From Ferruginibacter sp. (GTDB lineage: Bacteria > Bacteroidota > Bacteroidia > Chitinophagales > Chitinophagaceae): a stretch of DNA of 8,426 nucleotides. Location of the stretch: NCBI GenBank assembly GCA_025362765.1, contig JANYFI010000543.1:1-8426 (forward strand), in the 5' to 3' direction. Of this stretch, positions 1 to 4,832 are shown piece by piece. The position numbers and the translations under genes were made by a program. Under the pieces are notes generated by a model that searched no databases, was not told where the DNA came from, and saw only the letters and a list, made by a program, of their open reading frames with translations. Within the stretch, counting starts at the first letter, position 1. Each line of letters opens with the position of its first letter.

Positions 1-48
1 TTTTTTAGTGGCCCAAACTAAATGAACCCAAATGTTGATGAATGGCAT
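1..48 (-). CDS. N-terminus of REP-associated / IS200-like (Y1) transposase, partial
   Basis: Only the first 16 codons are inside the window; the gene continues beyond the left edge. The translation is MPFINIWVHLVWATKK. This start (Met, a few hydrophobic residues, then VHLVWATK) is the usual opening beta-strand of Y1/HUH transposases of the REP-associated (RAYT) type in Bacteroidota, which continue with an R-x-P-x-L segment and carry the HUH motif and catalytic Tyr further on; none of that is visible here. Such enzymes nick and join single-stranded DNA at short palindromic repeats. The context supports the call: a dense block of short palindromes and tandem repeats begins 44 bases upstream of the start, where RAYT genes usually carry their REP elements. 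The identification rests on a short peptide and on memory of the family, so it is moderate. No clear promoter box was found between the repeats and the ATG. Confidence 0.55.
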   Translation of the reverse strand, partial: MPFINIWVHLVWATKK

Positions 49-91
49 GATGTAATATTTAGATGATGAAATAGGCTGTTTATCTTTTTAT

Positions 92-111
92 CCCCAGCCT
101 GAAGGCTGAGG
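92..111. repeat. REP-like hairpin, inner (transposase-proximal) palindrome
   Basis: The arms are 92-100 and 103-111 around a two-base centre. Eight of nine positions pair, with one C-A mismatch at 94/109; the core is CAGCCT/AGGCTG. The right arm is the start of the first copy of the 19-bp tandem repeat at 101-138, so hairpin and tandem repeat form one unit. It lies just upstream of the transposase start on the minus strand, which suggests a REP element recognised by that enzyme; this is inferred from position and structure. Confidence 0.6.
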
Positions 112-138
112 CAAGTCATGAAGGCTGAGGCAAGTCAT
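101..138. repeat. Two perfect 19-bp tandem repeats (GAAGGCTGAGGCAAGTCAT)
   Basis: Copies at 101-119 and 120-138 are identical and directly adjacent. They hold the half-palindrome AGGCTG that pairs with CAGCCT at 95-100. There are no spacers between the copies, so this is not a CRISPR array. The unit sits between the hairpin at 92-111 and a second pair of 19-bp repeats of different sequence but the same length. Confidence 0.85.
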
Positions 139-175
139 GAATTACCCTGGGTTTTATGAATTGCCCTGGGTTTTA
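138..175. repeat. Two 19-bp tandem repeats (TGAATTRCCCTGGGTTTTA)
   Basis: Copies at 138-156 and 157-175 differ only at 144 (A) versus 163 (G). Each carries the half-site CCCTGGGTT. The second copy forms a hairpin with AACCCAGGG at 175-183. The first copy overlaps the end of the preceding repeat pair by one base. The last three bases (173-175) are, on the minus strand, the umuD stop codon. That two unrelated repeat pairs share a 19-bp period is notable. Confidence 0.85.
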
Positions 176-183
176 ACCCAGGG
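164..183. terminator. Perfect 9-bp inverted repeat holding the umuD stop codon; possible terminator or REP element
   Basis: CCCTGGGTT (164-172) and AACCCAGGG (175-183) pair perfectly around TT. Because a two-base loop cannot form, the innermost pairs must open in a real hairpin. On the minus strand it contains the last umuD codons and the TAA stop (175-173). No run of T follows on the minus strand, so it is not a classical intrinsic terminator, though it could end or stabilise the umuD transcript. It is better explained as the outer end of the REP-like block. Confidence 0.5.
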
Positions 184-607
184 ACCTAATCACACAAATC
201 ACCACGCCCCATATTTTAAAATCCATAAACTCGCTCACATCAATGGTGGCCAGCTTCGGCGTTTCCGGAACCAGCCGCAGTTTATTAATCGTTCTTTCAT
301 ACCGCCGTATCAGCATCTCTCCATCAATTACGGCAATCACAATTTTTCCATTCATGGGTTTTACACTCCGGTCAACAATCACAATATCACCATCGAATAT
401 ACCGGCGTTGATCATGCTGCTTCCGCTCACTTTCATAAAAAAAGTAGCCGGTTTATTGCGAATTAGTTGCTCATTTAAATCAATGCCCCTTTCCATATAA
501 TCATCCGCGGCAGCGCCAAAACCGGTAGCATTTGCAGAGGTCACATGGTGCTGGGTAAAACGTTTAGTGCCGGTATAACTGCTGCCAAAAAAGTTTTCCA
601 CTTCCAT
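173..607 (-). CDS. umuD: UmuD-like S24 peptidase (SOS mutagenesis accessory protein), catalytic Lys replaced by Arg
   Basis: This 144-residue protein matches the length and layout of E. coli UmuD. Recognisable stretches are the pre-cleavage region with Thr28-Gly29 where UmuD has Cys-Gly, then ADDYMERGIDLNE, the nucleophile segment SGSSM with Ser64, FDGDIVIVDRS (71-81), the lysine segment IDGEMLIRRY (94-103) and the closing strand KIWGVVICVI (131-140). In the family, UmuD is cut by RecA-stimulated self-cleavage with a Ser-Lys dyad, and the trimmed form joins UmuC to make DNA polymerase V. Here the residue aligned with the dyad lysine is Arg101 (bases 305-307, codon CGG), so normal self-cleavage is doubtful. 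umuC normally follows in the same operon, but here a repeat block and a transposase start follow instead. The ATG at 607 gives family length and lies about 27 bases from the predicted transcription start. The last two codons and stop fall within the adjoining hairpin. Confidence 0.9.
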   Translation of the reverse strand: MEVENFFGSSYTGTKRFTQHHVTSANATGFGAAADDYMERGIDLNEQLIRNKPATFFMKVSGSSMINAGIFDGDIVIVDRSVKPMNGKIVIAVIDGEMLIRRYERTINKLRLVPETPKLATIDVSEFMDFKIWGVVICVIRSLG

Positions 608-632
608 ATAAATTATTTTATTGTTAACTAAA

Positions 633-658
633 TTATTTAGTAAATTTACACTAAATAA
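633..658. promoter_or_regulatory. Palindromic operator candidate between umuD and the 2H phosphoesterase gene
   Basis: TTATTTAGT (633-641) and ACTAAATAA (650-658) form a perfect 9-bp inverted repeat with an 8-base spacer. Nested in it is the 10-bp perfect palindrome GTAAATTTAC (640-649). It lies 26 bases upstream of umuD and 33 upstream of the divergent gene at 692, and covers the predicted -7 box of umuD. Since umuD genes are usually repressed until DNA damage, a LexA-like or other dimeric repressor is a reasonable guess. The region is AT-rich, but 9+9 paired bases plus a nested palindrome is more than such a background readily gives. Confidence 0.5.
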
Positions 659-673
659 ATTGGCAATTCCAAA
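641..673 (-). promoter_or_regulatory. Putative Bacteroidota-type promoter for umuD
   Basis: Read on the minus strand, TTTG (673-670) is followed after 21 bases by TAAATTTA (648-641). This resembles the Bacteroidota primary-sigma consensus TTTG / TAnnTTTG with one mismatch in the last base of the -7 box. The transcription start would fall near 634, leaving about 27 bases of leader before the ATG at 607. The -7 box lies inside the palindrome at 633-658, so a bound repressor would block it. Since TAAATTTA is self-complementary, it could also serve the divergent gene, but no good -33 box was found on that side. Confidence 0.35.
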
Positions 674-691
674 TTTTTAAATGCACATTGT

Positions 692-1354
692 ATGAAAAAT
701 AATTTAACCGTGGCGCCGCCAAAACTGCCCAAATTAAAAGCAAGGGATTTAAGCAATACTACACCAGGCTATAAAATTTACGAGTACCTGCTGGTATTAA
801 ATCCGCACGAAGAACTGCGCAATAAAATAATGGACGTAAAAAAACATTTTGCAGATAAATACCAGTCAGAAACGGCCCTGTACAGCAAGCCGCATCTTAC
901 ATTGGTAAGCTTTGCGCAATACGGCATGATGGAAGAGCGCCTGCTCAACCGTTTAAACACAATTGCCATGGGGTATCATCCCGTAAAAATTGAGTTAAAA
1001 GATTATGGCAGTTTTCCTTCGCACACCATTTATATCAACGTCACTTCCAAAATGCCCATACAGGAGTTGGTAAAACAAATACGAACAGAGGCGCAGCAAT
1101 TGATGAAGCTGAACAACGATAATAAACCGCATTTTATAATGGAGCCGCATGTAACGGTAGCCAGAAAATTGCAACCCTGGCAATACGAAAAAGGCTGGCT
1201 GGAATACAGTCACAAACAATTCACCGGCAGGTTTATTGCCGACGCCATGTTGTTATTAAAGCGGCCCGTAGGCGAAATGAAATACCAGATTGTACAACGG
1301 TTCGAGTTTCAAAATTTACCGGTCACCACTACCCAGGGATTACTGTTTGCATAA
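692..1354 (+). CDS. 2H phosphoesterase superfamily protein (2'-5' RNA ligase / LigT-like)
   Basis: The 220-residue protein carries the two defining HxT motifs: KPHLTLVSF (His68, Thr70) and EPHVTVARKL (His153, Thr155). They lie 85 residues apart, as expected for the two-lobed fold with a twin-histidine active site. Enzymes of this family open 2',3'-cyclic phosphates, or join and cut 2'-5' RNA bonds; the real substrate here cannot be told from sequence. About 25 residues precede the domain, which begins near YKIYEYLLVL, and a tail of about 15 residues follows the last strand. No signal peptide or membrane segment is seen, so it is probably cytoplasmic. The ATG at 692 is the first in frame and follows the shared AT-rich promoter region with umuD. 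It points the same way as the radical SAM gene 168 bases downstream, but the repeat-filled gap makes a single operon uncertain. Confidence 0.85.
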   Translation: MKNNLTVAPPKLPKLKARDLSNTTPGYKIYEYLLVLNPHEELRNKIMDVKKHFADKYQSETALYSKPHLTLVSFAQYGMMEERLLNRLNTIAMGYHPVKIELKDYGSFPSHTIYINVTSKMPIQELVKQIRTEAQQLMKLNNDNKPHFIMEPHVTVARKLQPWQYEKGWLEYSHKQFTGRFIADAMLLLKRPVGEMKYQIVQRFEFQNLPVTTTQGLLFA

Positions 1355-1362
1355 AATAAAAT

Positions 1363-1429
1363 ACTGGTCCGGGCAAATACACATCCATGGGCAGCATCGT
1401 TGCATCGCCCTCTTGTACTATATACCAGT
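1363..1429. repeat. REP-like palindromic element in the 1355-1522 gap
   Basis: Outer arms ACTGGT (1363-1368) and ACCAGT (1424-1429) enclose GGGC (1389-1392) / GCCC (1407-1410), and a doubled GCATCG (1394-1399 and 1402-1407). CGTTGC (1398-1403) can also pair with GCAACG (1432-1437). The stretch is more GC-rich than the flanking DNA and contains no reading frame of note, which fits a mobile intergenic repeat of a different family from the one at 92-183. The rest of the gap (1438-1522) is A-rich with a weak AACGC/GCGTT pair (1434-1458) and no clear promoter box for the gene at 1523. Confidence 0.45.
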
Positions 1430-1522
1430 TAGCAACGCCTTCAATATAAAAAAGCGTTAGAAAAACAGCAGCAATAAAAAACCAATAACCCGAATCAAAA
1501 GATCAGAAAAAAATTCAATACG

Positions 1523-2740
1523 ATGAGCAACAAATCAAATCCTGCAAACAATAAAACAAAACCGGGACAACTGCAACAAGACAGCGTACCGGTAAAATCA
1601 ACAATAGTCACCAACAAAGAAAAGGAGGATGCAAGTCAGCAGGGTTCAAAAGTCTCTCCCCTCGGGGGAGATTTAGAGGGGGCCACAGGGGGCTTATATC
1701 GCCACGGTCGCGGCGCCCAATACAACACCAAAAACCGGTTCCTGAAAAATGAATCCACCCGCGAACACATTGAAGGCATTGACGATTGGGAAGAAGGCAA
1801 TATCCCCACCCAATACATAGAGCAGCAAAGCAAAACCATTGTAAACAAAGTAGAAAGCAAAGACGTAGGCATGAGTTACAGCATGAACCCTTACGCAGGT
1901 TGTGAGCACGGCTGCATTTATTGCTATGCCCGTAACGTGCACGAATACTGGGGTTACAGCGCCGGGCTGGATTTTGAGCAAAAGATAATCATCAAAAAAA
2001 ATGCACCACAACTGCTGCGTAAATTTTTAATGCATCCAAAATGGGATGCCACTCCCATCATGCTCAGTGGCAATACGGACTGCTATCAACCGGCAGAACA
2101 AAAGTATAGATTAACAAGAGGGCTGCTGGAAGTATGCAACGAGTTCAACCAGCCGGTAGGCATTCTCACCAAAAACTCGTGGATATTAAAAGATAAAGAT
2201 GTGTTGCAGGATATGGCAAAAAAGGGCATAGTATCCGCCATGGTAAGCATCACTTCTTTCAACGAAGATTTACGAAGGATCATGGAACCAAGAACCACCA
2301 CGGCGAAACAAAAATTAAAAGTAATCAACGAACTCAGCAGTGCCGGCGTGCGCATGGGTGTAATGATGGGCCCAATGATACCTGGCCTTAACGAACACGA
2401 AATGCAGCGCATCATGAAAGCAGCGGCAGACAATGGCGCAACGTTCACGGCGTATACTTTCATCCGCTTAAATGGTGCCATCAAATTTTTGTTTCACGAT
2501 TGGTTGTTTAAAAATTTCCCCAATCACGCAGATAAAGTATGGCACCTGATTGAGCAAAGTCATGATGGCCAGGTGAACGATACCCGCTGGGGCGTACGCA
2601 TGCGTGGCGAAGGGCACATTGCACAAATGGTGGCACAGCAATATAAAAAATACGGCAAGTTGTATAACATGAATGCGGAAGAATGGAGTTTGAATACAGC
2701 CATTTTTAAACGGCCCGGCGAACAGGGGAAATTATTTTAA
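1523..2740 (+). CDS. PA0069-family radical SAM protein (spore photoproduct lyase-like), with unusual N-terminal extension
   Basis: The 405-residue protein has the radical SAM cluster motif CxxxCxxC as Cys127, Cys131, Cys134 within NPYAGCEHGCIYCYAR, the hallmark of the PA0069/Rv2578c group related to spore photoproduct lyase (SplB). Other family-typical stretches are GLDFE (148-152), GNTDCYQPAE (183-192), LTKN (215-218), MEPRT (254-258), GPMIPGLN (283-290) and WGVRMRGEG (356-364). These enzymes bind a [4Fe-4S] cluster and split S-adenosylmethionine; the substrate of this group is not established. The conserved part begins at HGRGAQYNTKNRF (61-73). Residues 1-60 are extra: a polar Lys/Asn/Gln-rich stretch followed by a Gly-rich stretch (42-58) encoded by a palindromic repeat. 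The ATG at 1523 is kept because no other ATG, GTG or TTG in frame precedes the conserved part. The gene ends 18 bases before the next start, suggesting co-transcription with 2759-3127 and 3151-3525. Confidence 0.88.
   Translation: MSNKSNPANNKTKPGQLQQDSVPVKSTIVTNKEKEDASQQGSKVSPLGGDLEGATGGLYRHGRGAQYNTKNRFLKNESTREHIEGIDDWEEGNIPTQYIEQQSKTIVNKVESKDVGMSYSMNPYAGCEHGCIYCYARNVHEYWGYSAGLDFEQKIIIKKNAPQLLRKFLMHPKWDATPIMLSGNTDCYQPAEQKYRLTRGLLEVCNEFNQPVGILTKNSWILKDKDVLQDMAKKGIVSAMVSITSFNEDLRRIMEPRTTTAKQKLKVINELSSAGVRMGVMMGPMIPGLNEHEMQRIMKAAADNGATFTAYTFIRLNGAIKFLFHDWLFKNFPNHADKVWHLIEQSHDGQVNDTRWGVRMRGEGHIAQMVAQQYKKYGKLYNMNAEEWSLNTAIFKRPGEQGKLF
1651..1697. repeat. Palindromic repeat embedded in frame in the radical SAM gene
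   Basis: TCTCCCC (1655-1661) and GGGGAGA (1665-1671) make a perfect 7-bp stem with a TCG loop, followed by a G-rich stretch to about 1697. Sequences of this type (CTCCCC...GGGGAG followed by TTAGAGGGGG) are, from memory, common intergenic repeats in Bacteroidota. Here it is read as residues 43-58, giving a Gly-rich peptide that lies directly before the conserved start of the radical SAM domain. The length and phase of the insert leave the reading frame open. Confidence 0.6.
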
Positions 2741-2758
2741 AAGATAAAAATCAGCAAC

Positions 2759-3127
2759 ATGAACTCAGTAACAAAAGACTACCTGGCAGAGATTATTTTT
2801 AAAAAAGCCAGCGAAAATATCGACCAGTACCGGGAGTCGAAACAACAGCAGTTTGACAATGAACCTTACCCAGGCGCAACCGATGAAGAAGTGTTGGATT
2901 TCATTATCACAATTCCCTACTTCGATGTAAAGCTGAAAGATTTTTTACTCGGCAACCTGGCGGAAGTTACCATCATCATCAGTCAGAGTTGGGAAAATGA
3001 ATTTATAAAAAATACAAAACTGTGGGCGGAAAGTTTTGAGTGGCTGCATGGCAATCATTATTTTTTAAGCGAAGCACACACCAGCGGTATTAATAAAGAC
3101 AAACACTTTTTGACACTTCCATATTGA
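2759..3127 (+). CDS. Hypothetical protein, first of two tandem paralogues
   Basis: I do not recognise this 122-residue protein. It is soluble in appearance: no signal peptide, no membrane segment, no metal-binding cluster. The first 40 residues are charged and probably helical. The core 41-98 contains IPYFD (52-56), a run TIIISQSWE (71-79) and AESFEWLHG (90-98), and the protein ends in FLTLPY. The core matches residues 43-100 of the next protein at 38 of 58 positions without gaps, and both end in FLTLPY, so the two arose by duplication. It begins 18 bases after the radical SAM stop and lies in the same direction, which suggests one transcription unit. The strongly conserved aromatic and His residues in the core point to a real folded domain, but no function can be assigned. 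Confidence 0.75.
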   Translation: MNSVTKDYLAEIIFKKASENIDQYRESKQQQFDNEPYPGATDEEVLDFIITIPYFDVKLKDFLLGNLAEVTIIISQSWENEFIKNTKLWAESFEWLHGNHYFLSEAHTSGINKDKHFLTLPY

Positions 3128-3150
3128 ACCATTTTTAACTTCAAATTTTT

Positions 3151-3525
3151 ATGTGTATGATAGCAGCAACCGGGGAATATTTAATCAACATCATTGAGCG
3201 TCGGGTGAACCAAACGATCGGTTTGCATCGCAACCTTTCCGCAGAAGAAATTGCAGCGAACAATTTTTTATATGCTACCAATAAAGAAATAGCAGACTTT
3301 ATCTTATCCATTCCTTACTTTGATGAACGGCTTAAAAATTTCATTCTTGGCTTTTTAACAGAACAAACTATCATCATCAGCCAGAGCTGGGAAATAGCGT
3401 TTATTGTACGCACCGGAAGGTGGGCAGAAAGCGAAGAATGGCTGCATGGAGCCTTTCAGCTTTCAATGAGTTCTCTTGCCAATCATCAATATCACAACCC
3501 CAATTTTTTGACGCTCCCTTATTAA
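3151..3525 (+). CDS. Hypothetical protein, second of two tandem paralogues
   Basis: A 124-residue protein, paralogous to the upstream gene: residues 43-100 align gap-free with 41-98 of that protein, sharing IPYFD, TIIISQSWE and WAES-EWLHG, and both end in FLTLPY. The N-terminal 40 residues and the segment between WLHG and the C-terminus have diverged. The ATG at 3151 is in frame with a second ATG two codons later (3157), so the true start may be either. It lies 23 bases after the previous stop, in the same direction. Just after its stop, gene debris begins at about 3533, so this is the last intact gene of the plus-strand run. Function unknown. Confidence 0.75.
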   Translation: MCMIAATGEYLINIIERRVNQTIGLHRNLSAEEIAANNFLYATNKEIADFILSIPYFDERLKNFILGFLTEQTIIISQSWEIAFIVRTGRWAESEEWLHGAFQLSMSSLANHQYHNPNFLTLPY

Positions 3526-3532
3526 ACTAATA

Positions 3533-3793
3533 ATGTCGCATCCATGGGGATATAAAGAAATAGATCCAGAAGATATTAAAATGTTAATGCAAAACGGCAA
3601 GACAGAAGTAATCTTGTTTTTACCAATTTGTTTTATGTCAAGGTTTGCTAATAAGTCGAAGGATTGGGATTTCAAAGGGGGTAAAGCGTTGCGAAATTTT
3701 ATGGGTAAGTTGTTTGGGGCAACAGAAAATATTCCGCACATAGTCGGACAAAAGGAATTTATTTATATAATTCAACAGCAGTTTAACTATTTT
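3533..3793 (+). pseudogene. Internal fragment of a three-Cys-motif partner protein (TcmP)-like gene
   Basis: The frame opens at ATG 3533 and reads HPWGYKEIDPEDIKMLMQNG, then TEVILFLPICFMSRF and KALRNFMGKLFG. I read these as the central part of a TcmP-like protein, where D-P-(W/F)-G-Y-K is followed by a helix and the strand TE(V/I)-I-LF. Full proteins of that family are several hundred residues long; only about 87 codons are here. The N-terminal part is missing, and homology seems to begin within a few codons of the ATG, so that Met is probably accidental. Past about 3793 the frame stays open to 3937 but is merely the antisense of the minus-strand gene. Known family context, from memory: TcmP occurs beside three-Cys-motif (phage Gp37/Gp68-like) proteins. 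None of those is intact here. The call rests on remembered motifs and is moderate. Confidence 0.45.
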
Positions 3794-3946
3794 GTGATAG
3801 ACTTCTTTATTGCTGGCAAATTCCCCCTGCCGCCAGTCTTGTATAATCGTTTCAAAATTTTCGAGACCTTCTTTAAATTCAGCATCAAGGCCCTTATCAA
3901 TAGCTGCACGGGCAACCTTCTTTTCGGTTTTTGTTAATTCATACAT
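3638..3946 (-). CDS. Small helical hypothetical protein, C-terminus probably replaced
   Basis: From ATG 3946 the minus strand reads MYELTKTEKKVARAAIDKG, followed by a helical, charged stretch to SNKEVYHKIV. I recall similar starts in small conserved Bacteroidota proteins of about 100 residues with no known function. The first 50 or so residues look natural (alternating charged and hydrophobic positions). From about base 3793 downward the reading continues for roughly 50 codons, but this part is the exact antisense of the TcmP-like fragment and has no family character, so the original 3' end was probably lost at the junction. An upstream TTG at 3964 would add six residues, but the ATG is preferred because the family begins at M-Y/H-E-L-(T/S)-K. 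Whether the chimeric protein is made is unknown. Confidence 0.45.
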   Translation of the reverse strand: MYELTKTEKKVARAAIDKGLDAEFKEGLENFETIIQDWRQGEFASNKEVYHKIVKLLLNYINKFLLSDYVRNIFCCPKQLTHKISQRFTPFEIPILRLISKP

Positions 3947-4009
3947 GGCAAATATTTTAGACAAATTGAAATTAAAAACCGAATAGCATTTTTCATTTAC
4001 CAGCGAAAG

Positions 4010-4076
4010 ATAAAATATTTTATAAAAATGTTATGATACTCAAAAATTAATTTCTTTTTGTCTTAAAAATTAATTT
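4010..4076. repeat. AT-rich palindrome and 12-bp direct repeat in the 3947-4076 gap
   Basis: The gap between the minus-strand gene (starts 3946) and the broken plus-strand gene (starts 4077) holds a perfect 14-bp palindrome ATAAAATATTTTAT (4010-4023), and two copies of AAAAATTAATTT (4042-4053 and 4065-4076), the second directly touching the ATG at 4077. Placed between divergent genes, these could be regulator sites, but in such AT-rich DNA they may be chance. No convincing TTTG / TAnnTTTG pair was found. Confidence 0.3.
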
Positions 4077-4729
4077 ATGCAACAGGAATACGAACATTTA
4101 AACGGCGAAGAAAAACTGAAAGCAGAGAATGAATTTTTAAAAAATGAAAATGATGCTGGAGCAGGGTGCAAAATTGGGGAATGAGAGTGAAAAGGTTTCG
4201 CCGGAAACGGAAAATGAATTCCTGAATTATATTATGGCATAAGAGAATTATACTGGTTTACCACCGAAGAATTGTTTGACCATGATCTAATGATATGCAC
4301 CTGCCAGGCAGGATGACCTGTTTTACTTACGATGAGTTTTATCCTGATCCCTATTTTGATAATACACAGGCTGCTACCGAAGATTGTATTAAATGCATCC
4401 TTCAAAAAATGCCGTTCGATTTTATGCCACATTTTAAAAATGACAACTTACGCTTAAATCATCATTACCCTATCAACCAGCAACAATTCAAGCAAATTGT
4501 CAACCAGTTTAAAACTGCTTACGAAAACATTGAAATAGTTACATTGAAAGATGCCGCTTGTAATGTTGATGAAAACAAAAGTACCGTTGATGGCGATTAT
4601 GCGTTAACTGTAACTACGGGTAACGAAACCAGTCACCTATCCGGAATCTGGGAGGTGAGCTTTGAAAAAGATGAGGAGTTGGGCTACTGGTACATCAATG
4701 GAGTGACGATAGAAGAGATAGATTTTTAG
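4077..4729 (+). pseudogene. Conserved hypothetical gene broken by two frameshifts and an internal deletion
   Basis: The ATG at 4077 opens MQQEYEHLNGEEKLKAENEF and would stop at 4182. One step over in frame, from the A-run at 4139-4144, the text continues sensibly as KMKMMLEQGAKLGNESEKVS and on to NEFLNYIMA, then stops at 4240. In the original frame, from 4239, it resumes as IRELYWFTTEELFDHD, and after another shift near 4288 continues as DMHLPGRM, TYDEFYPDPYFDNTQAATED and on to GYWYINGVTIEEIDF, ending at 4729. The last piece (ATG 4295, 144 residues) is the longest open part and could be translated alone. The pieces fit one gene with a one-base insertion in the A-run, loss of a middle segment between IMA and IREL, and a small indel near 4288. 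I recall intact relatives of unknown function in Bacteroidota. The frame changes are seen directly; the size of the lost segment is not known. Confidence 0.75.
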
Positions 4730-4807
4730 AGCAAATTCCTACCAGACAATTGGCCGGTGTGACAAATGTGTTAATGATTTTCATTCAGTAAATAAGCAGG
4801 ATTGACA

Positions 4808-4815
4808 TAGATTTG
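4808..4815 (+). promoter_or_regulatory. Putative -7 box (TAnnTTTG) for the SNF2 gene
   Basis: TAGATTTG at 4808-4815 is an exact match to the Bacteroidota -7 consensus. A good TTTG is missing at the expected 19-21 bases upstream (ATTC at 4783-4786 is the nearest), so the promoter would be weak or partial. The start of transcription would be near 4821, giving a leader of about 12 bases before the ATG at 4833. The rest of the 4730-4832 gap shows no clear terminator. Confidence 0.4.
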
Positions 4816-4832
4816 ATGAAAAGAATTTTGCA

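Noticed and set aside
101..175. Possible CRISPR-like array
   Set aside because: The 19-bp units are directly adjacent without spacers and occur as two unlike pairs, which fits REP-type repeats instead.
137..500. Plus-strand open frames opposite umuD
   Set aside because: They lie antisense to a clear UmuD homologue and show no domain of their own; the first begins inside the repeat block.
1434..1458. AACGC/GCGTT as a terminator of the 2H phosphoesterase gene
   Set aside because: The stem has only five pairs, a long loop and no T-run after it.
1523..3793. PA0069 radical SAM gene plus TcmP-like fragment as a three-Cys-motif defence pair
   Set aside because: TcmP partners belong to the phage Gp37/Gp68-like family, which differs from the PA0069 family, and the TcmP-like gene is only a fragment.
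3793..3937. C-terminal part of the plus-strand frame from 3533
   Set aside because: It is the antisense of the natural-looking start of the minus-strand gene (MYELTKTEKK) and has no recognisable protein character.
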